NCBI RefSeq assembly: GCF_004116385.1
Contig: NZ_PEIB01000002.1
Coordinates: 1 to 64,000 of the forward strand
Reading direction: 5' to 3'
Source of the DNA: Veronia nyctiphanis
Lineage (GTDB): Bacteria > Pseudomonadota > Gammaproteobacteria > Enterobacterales > Vibrionaceae
Length of the DNA: 64,000 nt
Shown here: piece by piece, positions 1 to 9,448 of the stretch
How positions within the stretch are numbered: the stretch's first letter is position 1
How the letters are laid out: each line of letters starts with the position of its first letter
Notes under the pieces: generated by a model
The model's input: the letters and a program-made list of their open reading frames with translations, nothing else
Told to the model about the DNA's origin: nothing
Database searches by the model: none
Made by a program: the position numbers and the translations under genes

Positions 1-32
1 TAGAGACTTTAACAATCAACAACAGGAAATGA

Positions 33-416
33 TGCTGGCGGCATCAATATGAACCTTTTCACGCGCAAACTCTACCCATAGCGCTGTCGTATCTTGGCGG
101 TTTATTGGGTGTGTTGATGGTCGCGACAGCGCAAAAAGGCGTTGGTAACAGAATCAATGTAGACGGTCTTGATTTCATTCTTGTCGCGAAATTGCTGGCA
201 CTGGTGGTGGCGTTTGCGTTTGCGCTGGAGTGGGTTGGCTTTGCACTGGCAACCATTCTTTTTCTTATCAGCGGTTATTGGCTGTTGGGCGAACGACGGG
301 TCAAAACATTATTTATCGCATCGGTGCCTTTTGCGGTGAGTATCTGGTTCATTTTGGCCAAACTCCTCGACATTTACTTGGCTCCGGGCCGATTGTTTAC
401 CTTGCTGGGAGGCTAA
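33..416 (+). CDS. tctB: Tripartite tricarboxylate transporter small membrane subunit, TctB-like (5' end unresolved)
   Basis: Small membrane subunit of a TTT-type secondary carboxylate transporter. The open frame shows hydrophobic segments (about LLALVVAFAFALEW and TLFIASVPFAVSIWFIL), and a YEP...TLPIAL stretch before the first one resembles the N-terminal part of TctB proteins. It ends 4 nt before tctA, which fixes its identity. The frame is open from position 33 but has no ATG before the first hydrophobic segment; a TTG at 105 is the only ready start and would cut the domain. Either the true start lies left of the window edge with an indel near 30-50, or the protein is truncated here. The family is judged mainly from context. 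Confidence 0.7.
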   Translation, partial: CWRHQYEPFHAQTLPIALSYLGGLLGVLMVATAQKGVGNRINVDGLDFILVAKLLALVVAFAFALEWVGFALATILFLISGYWLLGERRVKTLFIASVPFAVSIWFILAKLLDIYLAPGRLFTLLGG

Positions 417-420
417 GAAT

Positions 421-1977
421 ATGTGGGATGGAATAGCAACAGGTTTGTCGACCGCGATTATGCCTTTCAACATCATGATGGTGGTGGTGGGCTGCTTTGC
501 AGGTACCTTTATTGGCATGTTACCGGGTTTAGGGCCAATTTCTGCGGTAGCACTGATGATCCCCATCACCTATGGGCTTGACCCTGCGTCGGGCATCATT
601 TTGATGGCGGGTGTGTATTATGGGGCTGTATTCGGTGGTTCGACATCATCAATTCTGATCAATGCGCCAGGCTGCGCAAGCACAGTCGTCACTGCATTCG
701 ATGGTTATCCAATGGCCCAAAGAAGACAGGCCGGTAAAGCACTGGCACTGGCTGCATACAGTTCGTTCACGGGCGGAACGATAGGTGCGATTGTCTTATT
801 GTTTGCTGCACCCGCGTTGGCAACGGTGTCGTTAAGCTTTCAGTCCAGTGACTACTTTGCGCTGATGATTCTGGGGCTAACCGCTGTTTCTGCTTTTTCC
901 GGTGAAGGCAAAGTGCTTAAAGCCATGAGCATGACGGTGTTTGGATTGATGATTTCAACCATAGGAACCGATGTGATTTCAGGGGCACCGAGGTTCACGT
1001 TTAACAATCTTGATTTGGTTGACGGTATCAGTTTTTTACTGCTTGCTATGGCAACCTTCGCACTCGCAGAAGTGATAATGACGGTACTCCGTCGTCAGCA
1101 TGAGGAAGAAGAGCCGGAAATGGACATGGCCGCGCTCGGGAGCATGAAGCTGACGAAAGAGGAAATAAAAGAAGTCGCTCCAACGGTTGCCCGGTCCTCG
1201 GTATTCGGATTCATTGTCGGTGTATTACCCGGAGCGGGAGCAACAATTGCTTCTTTTCTTGCCTACGGTATGGAGCGAAATATTGCGCCAAACCGTCTGA
1301 AGAAAGGATTCGGGCAGGGGGCATTACGGGGGTTGGCTGCACCGGAAACGGCAAATAATGCGGCGTCGACAGGGTCTTTCGTGCCTCTTCTTACCCTAGG
1401 TATACCCGGCTCCGGTACCACGGCGATCATGCTCGGCGCGTTGATTGCTTACGGTATCCAGCCCGGTCCTCGCTTGTTTGTCGATAACCCAGATGTATTT
1501 TGGTCAGTCATAATTTCGATGTACTTCGGTAACCTCGTGCTGTTGATCCTGAACTTGCCACTGATTCCGTATATTTCGCGGCTATTGGTTATTCCACGGC
1601 CAATCCTGATACCTCTGATTTTGTTTTTCTCCATCACTGGCGTCTATTTGGTGAGCTTTAACACCTTTGATATTCACATGATGGTGATTATTACCGTGAT
1701 TGCTATTTTCCTGCGTTTGCTGGATTTCCCTATGGCGCCGATGCTGCTTGGATTTATTCTTGGCGGGATCATGGAAAACAACCTCAGTAGGGCCTTGATT
1801 ATCTCTGATGGAAGTCTTTCATTCCTCTGGGAGCGGCCACTGACATTGACCATTATGTGTATCTCGATCTTTGTCGTTTTGTTACCACTAATCAAACAGT
1901 TGGTAAGCAAAATGGGGTGGATTAAGAAGAAGTCGACGCTCGGTGTAATGCCTGTTGAGGATAGTAATGAGCAATAA
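421..1977 (+). CDS. tctA: Tripartite tricarboxylate transporter large permease, TctA family
   Basis: Large permease (518 residues, about twelve membrane segments) of a TTT transporter, which takes up di- or tricarboxylates using a periplasmic TctC binding protein. The Gly/Pro-rich signatures are clear: GMLPGLGPISAVALMIP near residues 32-50, YGAVFGGSTSSILINAPG near 62-80, and the repeated motifs GVLPGAGATIASFLAYG near 262-280 and ETANNAAS...TLGIPGSG near 303-330. It begins four bases after tctB. A binding-protein gene would be expected upstream, outside the window. A strong hairpin follows the stop. The substrate cannot be told from sequence. Confidence 0.96.
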   Translation: MWDGIATGLSTAIMPFNIMMVVVGCFAGTFIGMLPGLGPISAVALMIPITYGLDPASGIILMAGVYYGAVFGGSTSSILINAPGCASTVVTAFDGYPMAQRRQAGKALALAAYSSFTGGTIGAIVLLFAAPALATVSLSFQSSDYFALMILGLTAVSAFSGEGKVLKAMSMTVFGLMISTIGTDVISGAPRFTFNNLDLVDGISFLLLAMATFALAEVIMTVLRRQHEEEEPEMDMAALGSMKLTKEEIKEVAPTVARSSVFGFIVGVLPGAGATIASFLAYGMERNIAPNRLKKGFGQGALRGLAAPETANNAASTGSFVPLLTLGIPGSGTTAIMLGALIAYGIQPGPRLFVDNPDVFWSVIISMYFGNLVLLILNLPLIPYISRLLVIPRPILIPLILFFSITGVYLVSFNTFDIHMMVIITVIAIFLRLLDFPMAPMLLGFILGGIMENNLSRALIISDGSLSFLWERPLTLTIMCISIFVVLLPLIKQLVSKMGWIKKKSTLGVMPVEDSNEQ

Positions 1978-2004
1978 ATATGGTCTAAATGAATGACGAA
2001 GAAT

Positions 2005-2029
2005 AAAGGAGGCAACCGCCTCCTTTGTT
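2005..2029. terminator. Rho-independent terminator between tctA and the helicase gene
   Basis: Stem AAAGGAGGC (2005-2013) pairs with GCCTCCTTT (2018-2026) across an AACC loop, followed by a T-rich run. It lies between convergent genes and can serve both strands. Confidence 0.85.
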
Positions 2030-2064
2030 TTGCTTACCAAGCTTTATGCACCTCATTGGAATTA

Positions 2065-3294
2065 TTATTTGCGCTTGTAACCCGCTTTCTTTTGTAGCTG
2101 GCGCTTCAGGCGACGTTTCTCGCCTCCACGACCGCCACGTTTTTCGCGATGCTCATATTCTGCATTCATATCCGGCTCAAAACCTTGTATCCACTCTTGT
2201 GGAATGCGTTGGTCAATAAGCGTCTCGATAGCGGCCAACATGCCTTCCTCATCTCTGCTGACCAGTGATATCGCTACACCACTTTTGCCTGCACGCCCGG
2301 TTCTGCCAATTCGGTGAACATAATCCTCAGGTTGATGAGGAAGCTCGAAGTTGAATACCGTATCGAGCGAGGGAATATCAAGGCCGCGTGCCGCAACATC
2401 AGTGGCAACAAGCACTCGGGTTTTACCTGTTTTAAAGTTTTCAAGCGCACGGTTTCTTGCGCCCTGTGTTTTTTCACCATGGATTGCTTCTGCTTCTAAG
2501 CCGTCAAGTACGAGTTCCTTCGCCAAGCTTTCCGTGCTCTGGCGTGTTTTGGTAAAAACCAGCACCTGCTGTAGATTCTTACTGCCAATCAGAAATGACA
2601 AAAGTTCGCGTTTTCGCTTTTTGTCGACAGGGTGGATTTTTTGTTCAACTGTCTCTGCTGTTGAATTCGTCTCGGCAATATCAATTCTTACTGGATCTTT
2701 GAGTAGCTTATAAGCCAGATTAGTGACATTTTTCGGGTAAGTGGCAGAGAAGAAAAGTGTCTGACGTTCCGAAGGAATTTTCTTCATCAGCCTCTTAATG
2801 TCAGAGATAAAACCCATATCGAGCATACGGTCAGCTTCGTCAAGCACAAGCGAATGTACCGAGGACAAATTCAGCGTACCAATATGAAGGTGATCAAGCA
2901 GTCGACCGGGTGTACCTACAACAATCTGAGCGCCTTTCTCCAGCGCTTTTTTCTGCGGATTAATATTGGCGCCACCATATAAGGCGGTGACGTTGATCTG
3001 TGTGTTAGCCGCATACCCGACAAACTTCTCATAAACTTGCTGAGCTAACTCACGGGTCGGCGTAACAACCAATACACAGGTTTGAGCGCTCTGTTCTTCA
3101 AGCAGCCTATGAATGAGGGGAAGCGCAAACGCCGCGGTTTTTCCTGTGCCAGTCTGTGCACCTGCCATCAAATCTCTGCCTTCAAGCACTGCTGGGATAG
3201 CTTCGCTCTGAACAGGGGTGGGTGTCGTATATCCCTGAGTGTCGAGTGTGTTTCGCAGGGTGGAAGAAAGGAGGTGGAAAACGCTGTCAGACAT
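2065..3294 (-). CDS. rhlE: DEAD-box ATP-dependent RNA helicase, RhlE type
   Basis: Complete 409-residue DEAD-box helicase. Visible motifs in order: Q motif (GYTTPTPVQ), motif I AQTGTGKT, Ia PTRELAQQ, GG, TPGR, motif II DEAD (DEADRMLDMGF), motif III SAT, motif V ARGLDIP and motif VI HRIGRTGR. The C-terminus is a short Lys/Arg/Gly-rich tail, as in RhlE-type helicases that act in ribosome assembly and RNA decay. The tail is shorter than in E. coli RhlE, so assignment to RhlE rather than another DEAD paralogue is from overall form. The gene is monocistronic and divergent from the amidase gene. Confidence 0.92.
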   Translation of the reverse strand: MSDSVFHLLSSTLRNTLDTQGYTTPTPVQSEAIPAVLEGRDLMAGAQTGTGKTAAFALPLIHRLLEEQSAQTCVLVVTPTRELAQQVYEKFVGYAANTQINVTALYGGANINPQKKALEKGAQIVVGTPGRLLDHLHIGTLNLSSVHSLVLDEADRMLDMGFISDIKRLMKKIPSERQTLFFSATYPKNVTNLAYKLLKDPVRIDIAETNSTAETVEQKIHPVDKKRKRELLSFLIGSKNLQQVLVFTKTRQSTESLAKELVLDGLEAEAIHGEKTQGARNRALENFKTGKTRVLVATDVAARGLDIPSLDTVFNFELPHQPEDYVHRIGRTGRAGKSGVAISLVSRDEEGMLAAIETLIDQRIPQEWIQGFEPDMNAEYEHREKRGGRGGEKRRLKRQLQKKAGYKRK

Positions 3295-3530
3295 TGAGGC
3301 TACCCGAAGAGGAAAAGAGCACGGAGTCTAACAAACCGGAGACGAGACAAAAAGCGCTGCCTGAAATGTTTAACATTAGTCGAATGCATCGCAACCAATC
3401 AGTGAAAACGAGTCACAAAAGTCAGGCATTATTTAATAACGACCGAAAAGTTAAGGTTCTGATTTGCTGAGACCAACAAAAGCAGGTTGTTATAGAAGTG
3501 ATTACAAATGAAACTAACTCTGGGGGCAAA

Positions 3531-5072
3531 ATGAAAAAACATCTACTAGCGGCGGCAATCGGTCTGATGTTGTCTGCACCATCAATGGCAAGCGAGCCAG
3601 TAATTGAAGAAGCAACCTATGACCAGATCAGCCAGCAGCTGAACGATGGCTCTCTGACTTCCGAAGCATTGATCACTTACTACCTTGAACGCATCGCTTC
3701 TGTCGATGATGCTGGCCCGGAGTTAAATGCTATTCTTGCGCTTAACCCGAATGCCCTTGCCATAGCAAAAGAGCGCGATGCAGAAAGAAAGGCGGGTAAA
3801 GTGCGTGGGCCGCTTCATGGCCTGCCTGTTGTTTTGAAAGACAACATTGACACTCAAGCGCCTTTGGCAACAACCGCCGGTGCGTTAGCACTGAAAGACA
3901 ATGTAAAAGAAAAAGCCGCACCCGTGGTTGAGCTGTTGGAAGAGGCCGGTGCTATCGTATTGGGTAAAGCCAACCTCAGTGAATGGGCGAACTTTAAAGC
4001 ATTCAAAAGCTCCAGTGGCTATAGCCAGTTGGGTGGACAAACCAAAAACCCTTATTTCCTTGATCGCAACCCTTGTGGTTCAAGCGCTGGCTCAGCGGTT
4101 TCCGTTTCTGCAAACCTGACTCTGTTTGCTGTCGGTACTGAAACAGATGGTTCAATCGTCTGTCCTGCGTCGCACAGTGGTATTGTGGGCATTAAACCGA
4201 CCGTTGGCCTGATTCCAGCAGAAGGTATTGTACCTATCAGCCACACGCAGGATTCTGCAGGCCCGATGGCGCGTACGGTAAAAGATGCGGCAATCTTACT
4301 GGGTGCGATGGCTGATCCATCTAACAAAAATGCGAAAGCTGACTATACGATGGGTCTGGAAAAAGTGTCCCTGAAAGGCAAGCGTATCGGCGTCACGCAA
4401 CATGGCGATCGCTTCCCTGAACCTGTGAAAGCCGTTTTTGAGAAAGCACTGAAGAACCTTGAAGCACAAGGTGCCGTGTTGGTGCGCGGTATTGCAATGC
4501 CACAGGAAGAAGCGCTTGGTCAGGCAGAGTTTGAAGTGTTGCTGCATGAATTCAAACATGATTTGAACGCATACCTTGCGACGACACCTGACGCGGTAAA
4601 AGTGAAGACTATCGATCAACTGGTTGAATTCAATAAATCGAACCCGTCAACCATCGAACTGTTTAAGCAAGAGCTGATTGAAATGTCGGCATCAAAAGGC
4701 GATCTCAAAGAAAAAGCATATGTTGATGCGCAGGCTACCATCGAGCAGTACGGTAAAGTGGAGGGGTTAGACAAAATTGCGGCTGACTTGAATCTTGATG
4801 CCTTTGTCGCGCCGACGAGCACGCCGTCATGGCTGATTGACCATGTGAATGGCGACAAGTTCGAAGCGGCTTCATCAAGCCCTTCTGCGATTGCTGGTTA
4901 TCCGAGTATCACCGTTCCAATGGGAGATGTAGACGGGCTACCTGTCGGTATTTCTTTCTTTGGTCTGGCATACAGTGAAAAAGGCCTAATTGACATCGCA
5001 TATGCTTACGAGCAAAACAACAAAGCACGTACACAGCCGATGTTCAAGCCGACGTTGGTCGCGAAAAAATAA
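3531..5072 (+). CDS. Secreted amidase, amidase-signature family
   Basis: Amidase-signature hydrolase of about 513 residues, cleaving an amide of unknown substrate. The Ser-cisSer-Lys triad is visible as K103 in VVLKDN, the GSSAGS loop at 183-188 and nucleophile S208 in GTETDGSIVCPAS. The ATG at 3531 is preferred over one 33 nt upstream because GGGGGC lies just before it and the protein then opens with a clean signal peptide (MKKHLLAAAIGLMLSAPSMA). A periplasmic or secreted location follows. Many relatives are cytoplasmic, so the signal peptide is notable. A strong terminator follows, and the gene stands alone. Confidence 0.93.
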   Translation: MKKHLLAAAIGLMLSAPSMASEPVIEEATYDQISQQLNDGSLTSEALITYYLERIASVDDAGPELNAILALNPNALAIAKERDAERKAGKVRGPLHGLPVVLKDNIDTQAPLATTAGALALKDNVKEKAAPVVELLEEAGAIVLGKANLSEWANFKAFKSSSGYSQLGGQTKNPYFLDRNPCGSSAGSAVSVSANLTLFAVGTETDGSIVCPASHSGIVGIKPTVGLIPAEGIVPISHTQDSAGPMARTVKDAAILLGAMADPSNKNAKADYTMGLEKVSLKGKRIGVTQHGDRFPEPVKAVFEKALKNLEAQGAVLVRGIAMPQEEALGQAEFEVLLHEFKHDLNAYLATTPDAVKVKTIDQLVEFNKSNPSTIELFKQELIEMSASKGDLKEKAYVDAQATIEQYGKVEGLDKIAADLNLDAFVAPTSTPSWLIDHVNGDKFEAASSSPSAIAGYPSITVPMGDVDGLPVGISFFGLAYSEKGLIDIAYAYEQNNKARTQPMFKPTLVAKK

Positions 5073-5095
5073 CCGCGAACTAACTACGACGTTTT

Positions 5096-5121
5096 CGGGC
5101 TGACATCTGTCAGCCCGTTTT
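5096..5121 (+). terminator. Rho-independent terminator after the amidase gene
   Basis: Perfect ten-base stem CGGGCTGACA (5096-5105) with TGTCAGCCCG (5108-5117), then TTTTATTT. Confidence 0.92.
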
Positions 5122-5134
5122 ATTTGGTTAACGC

Positions 5135-5950
5135 TTAGCTCAGAGTCATACTTTTAGGGTTAAACCTCAGTTCATCAATGCTTTCTGTGTGGCACCAATT
5201 CCCGTTTATTTTTGAGTCGATAGTACGGATTGAGTCGGCAATGCCTGTAGTTGCTTTAAAAACTGACTGAGTCATGTCATCTTTAAACGCCCCAACTCCG
5301 GCGTTTCGCGGGTGAGTGACTTTTCCCATTGTGAATTTTTGCTCATTGGAGTCGTTCGTAATATTTATTGGTTCATTCTGATAGAAGAAAGAGTCACCGT
5401 TCGCTTGGGTATAAGTAACCTTTGATGAGGTTGGATAAAGAACGAAAGTGAATGCTCCTTTATTTCTCTCTGGTAGTGAGTAATCCTGCTTCACACCTTT
5501 GCCAGCAATCATTTTCTCGATGATGTCGTGCGCTGTTTCCTTTACCTCAATATCGCCAGCATTTTCTGTTGCTGTGATCGTGATGCTTCCATGCTCTGAG
5601 TCATATTTAGCTGAAAGTTGCCCGAAGTCTCCGCCTAAAGTGAAGTCTTTTTCTTGCATGAGGCGATTTCTGAATAACTGGTATCCCGCGGCATCGTCAC
5701 CGAAAGCGTGTTGTACAACTTGGTAAGCATGATCTAACGATGAAATGACAACACGGGCTGTATTTTCTATTGCAAAGCCGTCGGCGCGAGAGGACTTCAA
5801 GTCTGTGTATTCATCTTTCAAAAATGCTGTTTCGGGCTGATAGTTGGCCCTCGGGTCTTTAGCAAAAATATCATCAGTGCTTCCATCAGCACCACCGCCA
5901 CAACCTTGCAACAAAATACCAATCGTCAATGCGATGAGTAACTGCTTCAT
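5135..5950 (-). CDS. Predicted lipoprotein of unknown function
   Basis: About 271 residues beginning MKQLLIALTIGILLQGC, a lipoprotein signal with Cys17 as the lipid-bearing residue, followed by a Gly/Asp-rich linker. The ATG at 5950 is chosen over an upstream TTG because GGAG lies nine bases before it. The mature part is hydrophilic, with no domain I recognise. It has a basic/acidic mixed composition and one late Cys (NGWCHTE-like region near the C-terminus). The lipobox residue +2 is Gly, which does not indicate inner-membrane retention, so outer-membrane anchoring is likely. The gene is convergent with the amidase gene and shares its terminator region. Confidence 0.82.
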   Translation of the reverse strand: MKQLLIALTIGILLQGCGGGADGSTDDIFAKDPRANYQPETAFLKDEYTDLKSSRADGFAIENTARVVISSLDHAYQVVQHAFGDDAAGYQLFRNRLMQEKDFTLGGDFGQLSAKYDSEHGSITITATENAGDIEVKETAHDIIEKMIAGKGVKQDYSLPERNKGAFTFVLYPTSSKVTYTQANGDSFFYQNEPINITNDSNEQKFTMGKVTHPRNAGVGAFKDDMTQSVFKATTGIADSIRTIDSKINGNWCHTESIDELRFNPKSMTLS

Positions 5951-6153
5951 ACCTTTAATCTCCAAATGATAAAAATGGGTTTCGCTGTTGCTTACAGGGA
6001 GAGAGCATTTGGTTGTAGGTCGAAAAAGTTGATGAACTTAACTATGCCTGACTATCGTGCTACTAAGATAAAATATGAAACAGTGTTTTATACTTTCATG
6101 GCAATTATTTCAAGTAGTTTTACATTTAGTTTTTGATAAGGCTTAAAGAGGAG

Positions 6154-6179
6154 AAAAGAGCTACTTCAGTAGCTCTTTT
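6154..6179. terminator. Bidirectional hairpin terminator
   Basis: AAAAGAGCTACT (6154-6165) pairs with AGTAGCTCTTTT (6168-6179). On the minus strand it follows the small Met/Gln-rich gene. Confidence 0.85.
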
Positions 6180-6186
6180 GATGTTT

Positions 6187-6642
6187 TTAGTACTTCGCGC
6201 CATAACCATGATGGTTATATGGAGTATAAGAAAAACAGTGTTGCTGCATCATCCATTGCATGCGCATCATCATTTCCATTCTTTGCATGTAATAGAAATA
6301 CTGGATTTGTTGCATACAATGCTGAGCTTGAGTCTGCATTCCATTATTGTAGTAACCGTGCCACGGGCAGGGTTCAGGCGGGCAAGGTTTTGGTGGACAG
6401 GGTTTGGGTGGACAAGGCTTTGGTGGGGTTTCGCATTCAGGCACTTCCGGTTTCGGCTTAAATAAACCTGAAAAAATTGAACCTGCCAATGCCGCAGCAC
6501 CTGCAATGACGCCTCCACCTAAAATTAAACAGCCTATCGGGAGTAGCGGTGCCGCTAATCCGGCGATACCTGCAAGTATGCCGCCTCCTGCCAGAGCTGC
6601 TCCACCAGCCGCCGCGCCGCCGCATGCTGCTACCATAGCCAT
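6187..6642 (-). CDS. Small Gly/Ala-hydrophobic protein with Pro-Cys repeats and a Met/Gln-rich tail
   Basis: 151 residues with three zones. Residues 1-60 are Gly/Ala-rich and hydrophobic, able to span a membrane. Residues 62-92 hold a PKPCPP repeat, four copies with small changes. Residues 100-151 are rich in Met, Gln, Tyr and Cys. GGAG sits eight bases before the ATG at 6642 and a terminator follows the stop, which supports a real gene. I do not recognise a family. The Met/Gln/Cys-rich tail resembles that of the DUF1521 protein at 43120, an observation only. Metal binding by the Cys/Met/His content is possible but unproven. Confidence 0.7.
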   Translation of the reverse strand: MAMVAACGGAAAGGAALAGGGILAGIAGLAAPLLPIGCLILGGGVIAGAAALAGSIFSGLFKPKPEVPECETPPKPCPPKPCPPKPCPPEPCPWHGYYNNGMQTQAQHCMQQIQYFYYMQRMEMMMRMQWMMQQHCFSYTPYNHHGYGAKY

Positions 6643-6841
6643 AGAAAATACTCCGTAAATGATGTTTTGTAATAAAAAGTCAGAACTAATTAATTGTTTT
6701 CTTATATAACAACTCGCTTAGTGCTTTTACTTGAAATCAGGTTCCCTCAAATTCTGAATATTCTATTAAGTGCTTAACGAGCGCCGAAGTCGTTGTTTTT
6801 GTTCTATTGTTTTAAGTGTGTTTAGTGACGGATTTGGCGCA

Positions 6842-8353
6842 ATGGGACTGGACATTGATAAATCTGATTTTGACGATAAAGACCATACTCGGTTTGCTAA
6901 TGAGCTGCGTCATGATCTTGAAACGTTAGAACGACTTTTGTCATCCAAAGGTTGGGGGGAAGGACCGTCGACAATTGGCGCAGAGCTGGAGTTGTACCTG
7001 ACGGACATCAATAATCGGCCGATCCCGTGTAACGACAAAGTGCTCTCATTGGCAAGAGATCCGTTTCTGACAACCGAAATTAACAAATTTAACGTCGAAT
7101 ACAATTGTCCCTATGTTCCGGTGAAGGGCAAGCCATTTTCCCGGCTGAAAACCCTGATGGATAAGCGCATTTTGACGTTACAGGAGTTGGTCGATAATGA
7201 TGGTGTGAAAATAACACCTGTTGGTATTTTGCCGACACTGCTCGAAACCGATTTTGACGCAGGGCATATGACCGACGTCCCGCGTTATCAGGCATTGATA
7301 AAAGTGCTGCGGCAGTGTCGTGGGCAACCTTTTCACATCGAAATTGAAGGCTTTGACAGCCTCTCAATGGATGTCGAAGAAGCAACGATTGAGGGAGCGA
7401 ATACCTCATTCCAGGTTCATGTTAGGGTTAACCCTGACGAGTTCGCCTCTTGGTATAACGCAATACAATTATCATCGGCGTTTTCATTGGCCATGGGCGC
7501 TAACTCTCCCACATTTCTTGGCAAAAAGCTGTGGCATGAAACGCGTATTCCTTTGTTTACTCAGTCTGTTGATTGTCGCAATCCCATGCGTGAAGCCCAC
7601 CTTCCTTGCAGGGCGTCATTCGGTCAAGGTTATTTGCGAAACAGTGCCATCGAATTATTCAGACAGGGGATTCATCTTCTCCCTGTTTTACTTCCAGACT
7701 GGTCGGATAACACCCTTAAGTCTCCTGAACTAAAGTCGGCTGCTCGCAGACACACACAGAAAAGAGAAAGCGAAAGTCCAGAACTGAGAGCATTGAGACT
7801 TCATCAAAGTACGATTTGGTATTGGAATCGGCCTGTTTATGATCAGGCTGATGGTGGGCACATGCGTATCGAACTTAGAAGCTTGCCCGCAGGGCCCACC
7901 ACAATAGATATGCTCGCTAATGCGGCTCTCAGTATTGGGCTTGCACAACACTTCCGCCATAATATTGAATTCCTGATGGATATGTTGCCTTTTGAGTTTG
8001 CGCGTCACAACTTTTTTGCCGCGGCAAGGGCAGGGATAGACGCTAAATTTATTTGGGGTGCGAGCACTGGCTCTGTGCGTGAATACCCGGTTACGGATCT
8101 TCTACTGCCTCTGTTAGATGGCGCAGCCAATGGATTGCGTGAAATAGGGATTGACGGAAAAGAAGCAGACAAATGGATTGCGGTTATTGAACGCCGAATA
8201 ATGACCAAGCAAACAGGCGCGGTGTGGCAGCTATCTTCTCTCGCGCATTATGAGCAAATGCAGAGCTCTTATCAGGCACTCAGCAGTATGTTCAGCGATT
8301 ATCGAGCTAATTGCATGTCGGGTGAACCAGTATCAGATTGGATTGTGCATTGA
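6842..8353 (+). CDS. Glutamate-cysteine ligase-like amidoligase (GCS2-type)
   Basis: Carboxylate-amine ligase of the glutamine-synthetase-like fold, about 503 residues. Recognisable elements are the early TIGAELELYL strand (IGAE...E metal-binding type), the TSFQVHVRV strand with its His, and HMRIELRSLPAGPTTIDMLANAAL, the late Arg/Glu strand of the family. Such enzymes join an amino acid to a carboxylate using ATP. The substrate is unknown, and true glutathione synthesis is only one option. The ATG at 6842 is preferred to one at 6770, which would add a Cys-rich leader. The next gene, an aspartoacylase-like hydrolase, starts about 35 bp downstream, so the two are probably one transcript. Confidence 0.82.
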   Translation: MGLDIDKSDFDDKDHTRFANELRHDLETLERLLSSKGWGEGPSTIGAELELYLTDINNRPIPCNDKVLSLARDPFLTTEINKFNVEYNCPYVPVKGKPFSRLKTLMDKRILTLQELVDNDGVKITPVGILPTLLETDFDAGHMTDVPRYQALIKVLRQCRGQPFHIEIEGFDSLSMDVEEATIEGANTSFQVHVRVNPDEFASWYNAIQLSSAFSLAMGANSPTFLGKKLWHETRIPLFTQSVDCRNPMREAHLPCRASFGQGYLRNSAIELFRQGIHLLPVLLPDWSDNTLKSPELKSAARRHTQKRESESPELRALRLHQSTIWYWNRPVYDQADGGHMRIELRSLPAGPTTIDMLANAALSIGLAQHFRHNIEFLMDMLPFEFARHNFFAAARAGIDAKFIWGASTGSVREYPVTDLLLPLLDGAANGLREIGIDGKEADKWIAVIERRIMTKQTGAVWQLSSLAHYEQMQSSYQALSSMFSDYRANCMSGEPVSDWIVH

Positions 8354-8387
8354 TCGTTATTAACGGCCACAGCGAGGAGACTTTTTG

Positions 8388-9305
8388 GTGAAACTACATG
8401 AGGTTGGGCTGCCTAATGAGCAGCAACGAAAAGCAGGATTTGAACAATGGTTGAGCAGCCTGCCTGGACCAAGCTGGCTGACGATGCAAGGGAAAGATGA
8501 GTCCCGCCACCGTGTTGTTGTGACCTTGTTACACGGCAACGAGCCCTCCGGTGTTCGAGCCATCTGGCAGTTGCTCAATTGCCCTCCTGCCTGCGCTGTG
8601 ACCACGCACTTTTGTATCGCTAATCTTGATGCAGCCTTGAAGGACCCTGTATTTAGCTTTCGCCATTTGGTTGATAAGCCAGACCTGAACCGATGCTTTG
8701 GTCGTCCCGGAGATAGCTTGAGTTATCATTTAGCGCGTGAAATCGAAGACAAAATCAATGAGATCTCACCGGAGGCCGTGGTTGATTTACACAACACGTC
8801 TGGCGATAGCCCCCCCTTTGCCGTCGCGTTGTCAGACGACCACGAGCATCAGGTCATTGCCAGTTTATTCACCGATAAATTTCTTCATACCTCAGTCCAT
8901 CTCGGGGCGTTAATGGAATTAAGTCGCCCGGGGCAGCCGATTGTGACAATTGAGTGCGGTGGTTTGCAAGATGAAGGGGCTGATCAGTTTGCACTGGAGG
9001 GCCTTCAGCGATTTCTGACTAAAATCAATATCCGTCGTTCAAGGCCGAAAGTCGATATGGATATTTTACATAACCCAGTCAGGGTTAAATTGGCTGCGGG
9101 TAAAACGATTTGCTATCACAGCCGAAAAGTTGATGACGTAGATTTAGTACTCAGCAAAGACGTTGATAAGTTGAATTTTGGTGAGCTGAAAGCAGGAACG
9201 CAAATAGGCTGGCTAGGCAAGAAAAAACTTGATGCGTTAACCGTCGTTAACGGTCTATCTGACTGCGAAGCGGACGCATTTTTAACTATAGCCGAGGCCG
9301 ATTAA
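8388..9305 (+). CDS. Succinylglutamate desuccinylase/aspartoacylase-family zinc hydrolase
   Basis: About 305 residues of the AstE/AspA branch of zinc carboxypeptidase-like enzymes. The zinc signature HGNEPSG (H49, E52), the DLHNTSG motif and the IECGG strand are all present. A C-terminal domain of about 100 residues follows (from DMDILHNPVRVKL onward), as in aspartoacylases. The GTG at 8388 is chosen because GAGGAGA ends seven bases upstream; a TTG three bases earlier is possible. Coupling with the GCS2-like ligase suggests that the pair makes and breaks, or makes and trims, an amide-linked amino-acid derivative. That is inference. Confidence 0.88.
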   Translation: MKLHEVGLPNEQQRKAGFEQWLSSLPGPSWLTMQGKDESRHRVVVTLLHGNEPSGVRAIWQLLNCPPACAVTTHFCIANLDAALKDPVFSFRHLVDKPDLNRCFGRPGDSLSYHLAREIEDKINEISPEAVVDLHNTSGDSPPFAVALSDDHEHQVIASLFTDKFLHTSVHLGALMELSRPGQPIVTIECGGLQDEGADQFALEGLQRFLTKINIRRSRPKVDMDILHNPVRVKLAAGKTICYHSRKVDDVDLVLSKDVDKLNFGELKAGTQIGWLGKKKLDALTVVNGLSDCEADAFLTIAEAD

Positions 9306-9404
9306 CGCTTAAAGAAGACTCTCGCCTTTTCATGATCACCACAAACCCCAGAATTGCTATCGACGATTGTCTGTTTTACCTTGTGTCGGCCGCGCAATAA
9401 AAAA

Positions 9405-9428
9405 CGGCGGTAATGACCGCCGCTTTTC
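9405..9428. terminator. Bidirectional terminator
   Basis: CGGCGGT (9405-9411) pairs with ACCGCCG (9416-9422), with A-run before and T-run after. It separates the hydrolase gene from the convergent protease gene. Confidence 0.88.
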
Positions 9429-9448
9429 GTTCTATCTCTCTACCGTGG

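Noticed and set aside
6404-6658. Open frame opposite the Pro-Cys repeat gene
   Set aside because: It is the mirror of a repeat-rich gene with a good ribosome site on the other strand
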